Below, one piece after another: positions 41,529 to 49,439 of a stretch of DNA of 64,000 nucleotides (position 1 is its first letter; each line of letters begins with the position of its first letter). The DNA comes from Candidatus Saccharimonadota bacterium (GTDB taxonomy: Bacteria > Patescibacteriota > Saccharimonadia > Saccharimonadales > Saccharimonadaceae). Below the pieces are notes generated by a model. The model was not told the DNA's origin. It searched no databases and was given only the letters and a program-made list of their open reading frames with translations. The stretch spans positions 1 to 64,000 of the forward strand of contig JAFWMT010000004.1 of NCBI GenBank assembly GCA_017545525.1, read 5' to 3'. The translations under genes were made by a program, and so were the position numbers.

Positions 41529-42758
41529 ATGAAGAATCGTAAACATAAATCAGATTTAGCAATTTTATTTTCAACATTAGGCTTAATGGCACTAGGCCTC
41601 ATTATTATTTATGCGATCGGCCCAATGCGCGCGAACGTTTTAAATAATACCTATGGAACAGATTACGATTCGAATTTCTTTTTTCTTGGCCAACTCCGCT
41701 CAGTCGGCCTCTCTTTGGTTGCTTTTTTTCTCGCCTTTAAAGTCATTCCGTACCAATACATTAAAAAATATGCGAAACCCTTAATGATCATCTCTCTTAT
41801 CCTCTCCGCTCTCCTCTGGGTTTTGGCTTTGTCTGGTTCAAGTCTCGCTAAATGTGAACTTGGTGAATGTCGTTGGTATAATCTTGGCCCGGTTAGTTTT
41901 CAGCCCGCCGAGCTTTTAAAACTTTCTCTCGTCATTTATCTCGCTGATTTTCTTGCACGAAAAAGGGAAGAGGGTAATATCGGCAAGTGGCAAGAATTTT
42001 GGTTACCGCTTTTAATCGTCTGCGGAGCTTCGCTTTTTCTCGTCGTTATCGCCCAAGGCGATCTCGGCACCGGTGTTGCCTTAATCGCAATTATTTTCGG
42101 CATGTTATTAGTTTCCGGCGTTCCGACGCGCCAGTATCTTATCATGGTCGCACTCGTACTCGCCATTGCCGTTGGTGCTGTTGTTACTTCGAGCCATCGC
42201 ATGGAGCGCGTTAACGCCTGGCTTGATACTTTAACCGGCCAAGAAAGTTCTGATTCAACCTATCATGTCGAAAACGCTATGCTTGCTATTGGTACTGGCG
42301 GATTAACTGGTGTCGGAATTGGTAACTCCGTTCAAGCCACCGGCTATCTCCCTGAATCTATTAACGATTCCGTTTTTGCTATCATGGGCGAAACCTTCGG
42401 TTTCATCGGCCTATTTCTCGTTTTAGCTGTTTTTGGCGCCATGTTAATACGCATGCTGAAAGTAGCTGAACATACTGCCAATAATAACGACCGTTTATTT
42501 ATCACCGGCGTTTTTGCCTGGACTCTCGCTCAGGTCGTCGTCAACATCGCCGCTATGACGAGTTTAGTCCCAGTCACCGGTATTACTTTGCCGCTCCTCT
42601 CCTATGGCGGCACCAGCATGGTCTTTATTGCTTTTGCTTTAGGCCTCGTTTTGCAACTTTCGTGTTATACTAGTAGGGAAGGGATTAAACATGAAGATAT
42701 TAGTAGTCGGGGGCGGCTCAGGGGGGCACATCACGCCAGCCGTCGCCGTAGTTCGTGA
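41529..42758 (+). CDS. ftsW: SEDS glycosyltransferase FtsW
   Basis: 409 aa from ATG 41529 (an in-frame GTG three codons earlier is possible). About ten membrane helices; the SEDS features FQPAELLKLSLVIYLA (~120-135) and GITLPLLSYGGTSM (~351-364) are present. It polymerises septal peptidoglycan from lipid II. The tail beyond the last helix overlaps murG by 68 bases, so the last ~22 codons are read in two frames. Confidence 0.92.
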   Translation: MKNRKHKSDLAILFSTLGLMALGLIIIYAIGPMRANVLNNTYGTDYDSNFFFLGQLRSVGLSLVAFFLAFKVIPYQYIKKYAKPLMIISLILSALLWVLALSGSSLAKCELGECRWYNLGPVSFQPAELLKLSLVIYLADFLARKREEGNIGKWQEFWLPLLIVCGASLFLVVIAQGDLGTGVALIAIIFGMLLVSGVPTRQYLIMVALVLAIAVGAVVTSSHRMERVNAWLDTLTGQESSDSTYHVENAMLAIGTGGLTGVGIGNSVQATGYLPESINDSVFAIMGETFGFIGLFLVLAVFGAMLIRMLKVAEHTANNNDRLFITGVFAWTLAQVVVNIAAMTSLVPVTGITLPLLSYGGTSMVFIAFALGLVLQLSCYTSREGIKHEDISSRGRLRGAHHASRRRSS

Positions 42759-43917
42759 GATTTTAACTAAAAAACCTCGTGCCGAAGTTGAATTTTGGAC
42801 TGATTTTAAATATTACAAAAACGTTACTAAATTAACTACCGAAATTGGTGTTGCTTGGGGCGAGGAAGTGCGTCATAAAAAAACTCCATACATAAGGGTG
42901 CGCAAAATCCCGGCAGGAAAATTCCATCGTTATTCAAATTGGCATTTTAAGGACTATTTTGTTCATTTTGACATTACCCTAAAAGATTTAATTATCGGTA
43001 ATATACTCGGTTTTTTCGGTTTCTTAGCTGGTCTAGTTACCGCTTTTTGCCGGCTCGTGAAGAAATCCTCTCGCCCAAATGTGATTTTTCTAAAAGGAGG
43101 CTACGTCTGTCTCCCCGTTGGCTTAGTCGCTAGATTATTCAAAATACCTTATATCATTCACGAATCTGATGTTGTCGCCGGTCTTGCGAATCGCTTACTC
43201 ATGAAAAAAGCCTACAAAGTTGCTTTCGGCATGCCTATCCCTGACGAAATCCAAGAGAAACATCCTAACTACGTTTGGACTGGCATCCCGGTCGGACCAG
43301 AATTTAAACCGGTCAGCCCTACCAAACAACTTGCCTTGAAAAAAGCCTTTTCTTTTAATCCAGACAAACCGCTCGTCGTCATTACCGGCGGCTCTCAAGG
43401 TTCAGAAAATTTAAACGAAGCCACTCGCGCGATTTTGCCTGAACTTTTAAAATTCACTTCCGTTGGACTTATTGCTGGACGCAAACATTATGAAGATATG
43501 GTTGATCTAAAAAAATACGAAAACTGGGACAGAGCGAGTCTAGAATCTAATTTCCGCATGTGGGAGTTTAACACTACTATGGACGAATTAATGGGCGCCG
43601 CTGACGTGATAGTTTCGCGTGCCGGTGCGACCACTATTGCTGAAATGGCTGGACTGAGAAAAGCAACTATTTTGGTTCCGTTCGAACGTCTTCCCGGTAG
43701 TCACCAAACTAAGAATGCTGAAAGATTAAAAGATGCCGATGCGGCACTTGTCGTTAGTGATGCCAAAATGGTCGAGAATCCTATGCTTCTTCTCGATGAA
43801 ATTCGTCATCTCGTTAAATCTCCTCGCCTGCGCGCCGACATGGCAGACCGTCTCGCCGAAGAGGCCCGTGCCGATTCTGCGAAACGTCTAGCCGAAATTA
43901 TCCTAGAGGAGGTTTAA
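42691..43917 (+). CDS. murG: Lipid II synthase MurG
   Basis: 408 aa GT-B enzyme: MKILVVGGGSGGH at the N terminus, GGSQGSENLNEATR (~231-244), and the UDP-GlcNAc site SRAGATTIAEM (~308-318). It adds GlcNAc to lipid I at the inner membrane face. It is longer than E. coli MurG (355 aa), with extra residues around 45-100. AAGGGA lies before the ATG, inside the 3' end of ftsW. Confidence 0.95.
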   Translation: MKILVVGGGSGGHITPAVAVVREILTKKPRAEVEFWTDFKYYKNVTKLTTEIGVAWGEEVRHKKTPYIRVRKIPAGKFHRYSNWHFKDYFVHFDITLKDLIIGNILGFFGFLAGLVTAFCRLVKKSSRPNVIFLKGGYVCLPVGLVARLFKIPYIIHESDVVAGLANRLLMKKAYKVAFGMPIPDEIQEKHPNYVWTGIPVGPEFKPVSPTKQLALKKAFSFNPDKPLVVITGGSQGSENLNEATRAILPELLKFTSVGLIAGRKHYEDMVDLKKYENWDRASLESNFRMWEFNTTMDELMGAADVIVSRAGATTIAEMAGLRKATILVPFERLPGSHQTKNAERLKDADAALVVSDAKMVENPMLLLDEIRHLVKSPRLRADMADRLAEEARADSAKRLAEIILEEV

Positions 43918-43922
43918 AAGCC

Positions 43923-44555
43923 ATGTCGAAAAAAACTGAACAAACAAAAACAGAAGAAAAACCCGCGCCCGTTCTCGCCCGTCGTCGTGAGCATCGCAAC
44001 TCAACAATTAAATCTGGCCGCACCATTGGCGAGGCCAGGGAACGACTCGAAACCGCGAATGAACGTGCTTTAGCTCGCAAAAAGGATAAGAAGAAAAAAG
44101 CCCTTCGCATCACTTTTACTACTATAGGTTTTATCGTTTTAGCTGCAGTTTTAATTACTCTTTGTTTTAACTTTTTAAACAGGGAAGAAACCGAGCCAAT
44201 TCATGAAACTACCGAAATCACGATTTATAATCCTACTATTGAAATTATCGATGAAGATGCTTCCGCGACCGGCGGAAAGATTACTAGTCGTATGCGTGAA
44301 TATATCGGCATGGTAGAAGCTGATTTTAAAGATTTAAATTATACTTTAACTAAAGCCGTCCTCCCGACCGGCTCGATTCGCGAAGTTGATTTCTACCTCG
44401 ACGGCTACTCTGGTTTTATTAAAATGACCATTGATCGTGACTCTGGTGTCTCTGTTGAAGATGCCGACCGCATGCTCCGCTACCTCGCTGGACAGGGAAT
44501 CAGTGACTTTTCCTATATTGATGTTCGTATCGATAATAAGGCTTACTGGAAATAG
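43923..44555 (+). CDS. ftsQ: FtsQ/DivIB-like division protein
   Basis: 210 aa. A long basic cytoplasmic N terminus (~1-62), one membrane helix (~63-86), and an external domain ending DADRMLRYLAGQGISDFSYIDVRIDNKAYWK. The final YIDVRIDNKAYW resembles the DivIB/FtsQ beta-domain end. Position after murG in the division cluster agrees. No POTRA consensus is obvious, so the call rests on topology and context. An AGAGGAGG site precedes the ATG. Confidence 0.7.
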   Translation: MSKKTEQTKTEEKPAPVLARRREHRNSTIKSGRTIGEARERLETANERALARKKDKKKKALRITFTTIGFIVLAAVLITLCFNFLNREETEPIHETTEITIYNPTIEIIDEDASATGGKITSRMREYIGMVEADFKDLNYTLTKAVLPTGSIREVDFYLDGYSGFIKMTIDRDSGVSVEDADRMLRYLAGQGISDFSYIDVRIDNKAYWK

Positions 44556-45128
44556 TAGGACAGAAGTACGATTTCGGCACTGTTCGGTTTTTGTTCTATT
44601 CCGTTATGCCCTATTTTTGTTCGGTTTTTGTTCAAAAATTTTCGGTAAATATTTTATCACCAGCAGGAAAATATAAAAAATAACAGGGAAAAACGCAAAA
44701 AAGGGAAATAAAACGGGGAAATGTCAAATTTAAAAAAATCCCCCATAAACCAGGAATTTATACCAAAGAATCTAAATTTTAAGAGGAAATTCAGTAGGAT
44801 GATAAAGACTGACTTTTCTGGATACTAATAATTAGATTTAAATTTTAAAAATGTATATTCCTGACGTCCCCAAGAGGTTCGTCCCGTAGGGACGGTTCTC
44901 TCGGTGGACCAGCGTATGACATTTTTAAAATTTAAGTCGTATTCAGAAAAGTTAGTCTTATCATCCACCTACTAAATATAAGCTTTACCATAATTCCCGC
45001 CTACCATGAGGATTTTATCTAGTGAAGACGGGTGTTTAACCGTCTTAGACCCAAAACCTTAATGTCGTAAAATATGCATTGTGCGACATTAAAACTATCA
45101 CGAAAAGTCGATTCATGTTTTAGCCAAA
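44556..45128. other. Intergenic region with repeats, no gene
   Basis: This ~570-bp region lies between the convergent ftsQ and VirD4-like genes. It has two exact TGTTCGGTTTTT copies (44581-44592, 44618-44629), a ~180-bp imperfect palindrome (44793-44974), and two further hairpins: AAGACGG/CCGTCTT (~45025-45046) and TAATGTCG/CGACATTA (~45060-45092). No open frame of interest is seen. Confidence 0.55.
44793..44974. repeat. 180-bp imperfect palindrome
   Basis: Outer arms share GGATGATA-AGACT-ACTTTTCTG (about 44797-44821 with 44943-44967), middle arms TTTAAATTTTAAAAATGT (44837-44854) with ACATTTTTAAAATTTAA (44919-44935), and the centre is AGAGGTTCGTCCC-GTA-GGGACGGTTCTCT (44873-44901). The central stem again has GTT opposite GTT. 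Size and nesting match the 16528-16707 element. Confidence 0.75.
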
Positions 45129-45166
45129 AAATCCGGCGTTTTTTATAGCCGCCGGATTTTTCATTA
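45129..45166. terminator. Bidirectional terminator
   Basis: AAATCCGGCG / CGCCGGATTT arms with T or A runs on both sides, so it can work for the ftsQ-side transcript and for the minus-strand ATPase gene. Confidence 0.8.
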
Positions 45167-45180
45167 ATTCCCGTTTGTTT

Positions 45181-48153
45181 TTAATGTTTAATCGCTAAAA
45201 ATCCGTCTACTGAATTATCCTTCTCAGCGTGTCGATCAGTTCTTTCAATCGGATTTTGCAAATCTATCTGATTATGTACAGGGGTAATTGTTACGGTCGA
45301 CTTTTCTTGATATTCCACCTCTGGACGAACAGGGGTAGAATTTGTCGTTTTCGGTTCAGGATTAGGTCGATTATCCGCATTAGATTTAACAGAGGGAACT
45401 ACAGGGGTAGAAGAAACCTCTTTCTTCTTTATGTTGGTGTTCTTTTTTAACATCTTATTTCCCTGTTTCTTGTCTCTACGCTTATTATTTTTCTCTTTTA
45501 CTTTATTTATGAAAGTAACTTTTCCCTCTCCATTTTCTTCCACTAATTTCGCTAAATCTTTTAATCCTAATCTTTCTTTACCCTCGGCGGCATTCGGGCT
45601 TACTCCGGATTTTCGGAGTTCAACTACTGGCGAGGTATATTTTAAGTTCGGTTTTTGTTCGGTACGAGTATTAACTACTAATTTCGGTTCGTTTCCCTCT
45701 TGTCTACCCGAATCAGACAACACTTTTTTATACTTTTCTGATTGCTCAATCGTCTCACGAATCTCTCGTTCGACTTCTAAGCGCGGGCGGGCAAAATACT
45801 CACGCGAATGCGCGACAATCGCGTCAAAATTATTTGACGGACTATCTGGGATTGATAAAGTTGTCGCCGAGAACGCCGGCACTTTCTCGCCGCCAATAAT
45901 CATCGAAATGACGAAGTGACGATTATTGAGCTGAATTAAATCAGACTCTTCAAAAGTTGGCTCGAATTGCTTAACTAGTACCGGCGCATCATCCGCTGAA
46001 ACACGGAATGAAATCGTCGTCCCGACGTTACCAAACACCGCATCGCGCACCGAATCGGTCATTTGCGCAACATATTGGTTTGCTACAGTTAAATTCAACC
46101 CATACTTTCGCGCTTCCGAAAGAATCACGGCAAAGGAATCGGTTGCAAAGTTCTGAAATTCGTCTACATATAAATAGAACGGCCGGCGGTCTTCAACTCG
46201 TGGGATATCCGAACGCGACATTGCTGCAAGTTGTACTTTAGTGACTAGGAACGCCCCTAAAATCGAAGCATTATCCTCGCCAATTAAACCTTTAGAAAGA
46301 TTTACCACTAAGATTTTCCCTTCATCCATAATTTTCCGAATATCAAAGGAAGATTTCTCCTGGCCAATAATATTTCGGATGATTGGGTTCGCAGTGAACG
46401 CTCCGACCTTGTTTAAGACCGGTGCGATCGACTCATTTACCTGCTTTTCGTTCCATTGTCCAAACTCATGTTTCCAGAATTGTAAGACCGTTACGTCTTT
46501 ACAATAATCAAGCGTCTCTTTTCGGAATTCTTTATCTGTTAATAATCTAGAGATATCTAGTAGTGTCGTCGATGGCCGATCAAGTAAAGCCAAGAGGGTA
46601 TAACGTAAAATATGCTCCAATCTTGGGCCCCACGAATCACCGAACATTCGTTTTAACACTCCAATTACTTCCGAGCAGATATTCGGCTTGCGCGCTGGAT
46701 CGGTAATTTCAAGCGGATTAAATGCGATCGGGAATGCTGTATCAGCCGGGTTAAAGTAAACTACGTCTCGAATTCGCGATTCCGGAATGAACTTGAGGTT
46801 GTCAATCGCAAAATCTCCATGTGGGTCAATAATACAGTAACCCTGGTTATAAAAAATATCAGACAACGCCAATAATTCCAACATTCCGCTTTTCCCTGCC
46901 CCAGTCTGACCAATAATGTAAACGTGGCGCGAACGGTCACGTCGGAGCAAACCAAATTGATGGTTGATACCTCTAAAATTAGTCAGACCGAATGCCGAAA
47001 CGTTTTCATCATTCGAAATTTCCCCTGTTAACACCGGTAATTTAGCCGGCGGTTCCGCCGTCTTCGACGAAGCCCAAACGATATTTGGCGTTTCAACCGA
47101 AGTATGCGGTAAGTGATAAACCGAAGCTAATTCTGAAATGTTTAGAATAAACCCATGGTTCGAGAATTGGCGCATTTTATAAGCATCAAGATCTCCCGCG
47201 TTAAAGCTACCGCCAAGTTGCTTAAAACCATTCAAATTCGTCGAATTATACTGTTTAAACGTTCCTACTAATGCTTGCATATTTAATTTCGCATCGGTTT
47301 CATTTTGCCCAAGATATGCTAAACGGATTTTTACTTCATATCCGAGCTTAGTCGCTTTCTCTTCGGCCTTTGAAATTTGGGTTTTTGCTCGTTCGGACAA
47401 CTCAACTTTTACTTCAGAATTAGTCCCTCCTGCTGGCGGTCGGAAAAGGGCCGCAAATGCCTCCATTATCCAAACCCAATCAATCCCCGTTCCTCCGAAC
47501 AGCGACTTTTGGCCAGATTTTATCCGTTGGACCCATTTATCTGTAGTACTTTTATGCCAGTCATCCGGTATCGGTCTCGCTAAAATCTGAATCCACATCT
47601 CCTCCGAACGATCCGGGTCCAATTTTGCTAATGTACCCGTAATTCCCGCCAACGGATCAACCTCGAAATTATCAAAAGTTTTAATTGGTAGAGCTTCATT
47701 CTCGATTAAACCAAGCTCTGTCGAATAGGCTACCGGATATTTCGTGCGATCGTCAACATAGTCTTCATTCATCTTATAAATTTGGACGGTTGGATATTGA
47801 GAATAAATTTGTCCTTCGACAAAACTCTGTAAAACTTTCGGTGTCCAAACATAAAAACGAATCTGTCCCGCTGTCGAGACGATTTCAAACGATAAATGTT
47901 CCTGCACTCCGCCAGAATTTTTTAACTCCTGTCTATCTCTTAAAATTCCATGTAGAGAGGCAAATAATTGCTCTGCTGCCAATTCCTTTTTATCATTCGT
48001 GCGCGGAATTTCAAGCATCAAAAGTACTGAATCGATATTCAAAACTTTTAGTTTATTCAGTTTCCGATAATTTCTATAGGTTAAAAATGCCAAAATTCCC
48101 ACCACCGGAATCCAGAATAATGGCATTAAAATAAAATGTATGACTGCTTCCAT
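45181..48153 (-). CDS. VirD4/TraD-like coupling ATPase
   Basis: 990 aa. N-terminal membrane helix (~7-27), a ~350-residue membrane-proximal domain, then an ATPase with Walker A GQTGAGKSG (~418-426) and Walker B PFYLYVDEFQNF (~655-666). This is the family of type IV secretion coupling proteins conserved in CPR, related to HerA/FtsK motors. The last ~170 residues are Lys/Asn/Pro-rich and probably disordered. TAAAAT lies six bases before the ATG. No relaxase or VirB4 is in the window, so DNA transfer is not shown. Confidence 0.85.
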   Translation of the reverse strand: MEAVIHFILMPLFWIPVVGILAFLTYRNYRKLNKLKVLNIDSVLLMLEIPRTNDKKELAAEQLFASLHGILRDRQELKNSGGVQEHLSFEIVSTAGQIRFYVWTPKVLQSFVEGQIYSQYPTVQIYKMNEDYVDDRTKYPVAYSTELGLIENEALPIKTFDNFEVDPLAGITGTLAKLDPDRSEEMWIQILARPIPDDWHKSTTDKWVQRIKSGQKSLFGGTGIDWVWIMEAFAALFRPPAGGTNSEVKVELSERAKTQISKAEEKATKLGYEVKIRLAYLGQNETDAKLNMQALVGTFKQYNSTNLNGFKQLGGSFNAGDLDAYKMRQFSNHGFILNISELASVYHLPHTSVETPNIVWASSKTAEPPAKLPVLTGEISNDENVSAFGLTNFRGINHQFGLLRRDRSRHVYIIGQTGAGKSGMLELLALSDIFYNQGYCIIDPHGDFAIDNLKFIPESRIRDVVYFNPADTAFPIAFNPLEITDPARKPNICSEVIGVLKRMFGDSWGPRLEHILRYTLLALLDRPSTTLLDISRLLTDKEFRKETLDYCKDVTVLQFWKHEFGQWNEKQVNESIAPVLNKVGAFTANPIIRNIIGQEKSSFDIRKIMDEGKILVVNLSKGLIGEDNASILGAFLVTKVQLAAMSRSDIPRVEDRRPFYLYVDEFQNFATDSFAVILSEARKYGLNLTVANQYVAQMTDSVRDAVFGNVGTTISFRVSADDAPVLVKQFEPTFEESDLIQLNNRHFVISMIIGGEKVPAFSATTLSIPDSPSNNFDAIVAHSREYFARPRLEVEREIRETIEQSEKYKKVLSDSGRQEGNEPKLVVNTRTEQKPNLKYTSPVVELRKSGVSPNAAEGKERLGLKDLAKLVEENGEGKVTFINKVKEKNNKRRDKKQGNKMLKKNTNIKKKEVSSTPVVPSVKSNADNRPNPEPKTTNSTPVRPEVEYQEKSTVTITPVHNQIDLQNPIERTDRHAEKDNSVDGFLAIKH

Positions 48154-48174
48154 AAGAATATTTTACCACAAAAC

Positions 48175-49203
48175 TTAAGCTAAAGTGTATAGGTTTTTAT
48201 CAACTTTTTTAAATAAATTCTTATTCTGTAGATTTAATAGAATGGTGGTTTCTTTTACCTTCCTTACTCGAAGAACTTGTTTAACAATTTCTTCACGCGT
48301 CAACGGCTCATTTGACTTCTCTAGAATCGACTTAATTATATCTGAAATAGTTCCCTTCTTATATCCCCACGAAGACAAGGCGTAAATTCCTCGTCCAATC
48401 AAGACAAAGCGATCATCTTTAATTAATTCATTATGAATCGCCTGCACGGTCACATTCTTTCGCTTGAAATTCGATTCACTTATCTCTTTAGCAATATCTG
48501 AAAAATGCATTGGTTCCTTACGAGTCTCCAAAATCACGAAAATCTTATCACGGATGTTCTTTGGGTTGACTGACGGCCACTTTGTTAATCCCCAGACTCC
48601 ATTTAGTGTCGCTAGCAATTTCGAAATTGACGCCACAGCTTTTATATGGTCAGGGTGCTCATAATTTAATTTTTCGTCAAGTTCATCCAAAGTCATCGGC
48701 TTTTTATTATTTTTAATTACGCTAACTATCTCATCTACCCGTTCGCGGATTGTTCTGCTATCTCCATATTCGGCAATTCCTACAGCGGCATTATAACGCT
48801 CATTTTCCTCAACTACCGCTAAGCTTTTCGAGAAAGTTGCAATAAAATAAATACCGGTCTTTTCCGGCGCGGTCGCAGTGTGTTCATAAACTTTATCAGC
48901 TAAATCGGAAATTCTTGCTACTCGCCCCATTTCGGTCAAATTGCGGATTAAAATCTTCTCTGCTGCCGCAAGCTCTGGAATTTGCCCTTCTTCTGCTGCG
49001 ATTTGAAGACGAATCAAAATCGCTTTCTCAAGCTGTCTTACTCTTTCGCGTGTAATCGACAACATTTCACCGATTTGTTCAAGAGTTTCTTTATTCCCTT
49101 TTAGCCCGAAGCGTCGGGAAATAATCTCTTTTTCGCGGTCTTGTTCAATAATTTTTAGGCTTCCAGAAATTGCATTTTTCAGGATTTCCGCATTTTGATT
49201 CAT
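48175..49203 (-). CDS. Sigma-region-4 / HARE-HTH fusion regulator
   Basis: 342 aa. Residues ~20-70 match sigma-70 region 4: REKEIISRRFGL...TLEQIGEMLSITRERVRQLEKAI, the helix-turn-helix that reads -35 boxes. No region 2 is present. The C-terminal half has two HARE-HTH-like winged helices (~205-270, KEPMHFSDIAKEI; ~280-342, NEPLTREEIVKQVL), like the RNA polymerase delta subunit. It probably binds polymerase or promoters as a transcription modulator. TTGACA-17-TATTAT lies upstream on the minus strand (49279-49251), with AAGGAAA before the ATG. Confidence 0.8.
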   Translation of the reverse strand: MNQNAEILKNAISGSLKIIEQDREKEIISRRFGLKGNKETLEQIGEMLSITRERVRQLEKAILIRLQIAAEEGQIPELAAAEKILIRNLTEMGRVARISDLADKVYEHTATAPEKTGIYFIATFSKSLAVVEENERYNAAVGIAEYGDSRTIRERVDEIVSVIKNNKKPMTLDELDEKLNYEHPDHIKAVASISKLLATLNGVWGLTKWPSVNPKNIRDKIFVILETRKEPMHFSDIAKEISESNFKRKNVTVQAIHNELIKDDRFVLIGRGIYALSSWGYKKGTISDIIKSILEKSNEPLTREEIVKQVLRVRKVKETTILLNLQNKNLFKKVDKNLYTLA

Positions 49204-49250
49204 CGATATATTTCCTTATTCCACCCCTAATAATGTTATTAATTTGTACT

Positions 49251-49279
49251 ATAATATCATGAAATTTATCAGTTGTCAA
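49251..49279 (-). promoter_or_regulatory. Promoter of sigma4-HARE gene
   Basis: TTGACA (49279-49274), a 17-base spacer and TATTAT (49256-49251) on the minus strand, giving a ~40-nt leader. Confidence 0.7.
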
Positions 49280-49439
49280 CTATAAAATTCAATCATTCTC
49301 ACTATTATTGTACCACACTTTTTACATTTTTTAAAAAAAATTATAAAAACATAAACATTTCCAGGTTTTTGTGATTTGATTTTAGTAAATTTAGAATATA
49401 AAAATAAATAAGGCAAGCCTAAAAGTTAAAAAAATCTTT

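Noticed and set aside
41308-41532. 74-codon frame inside mraY
   Set aside because: Out-of-frame shadow of mraY/ftsW with no start signals.
45181-49203. Full type IV secretion or conjugation locus
   Set aside because: Only a VirD4-like ATPase is present; relaxase, VirB4 and pilus genes are absent from the window.
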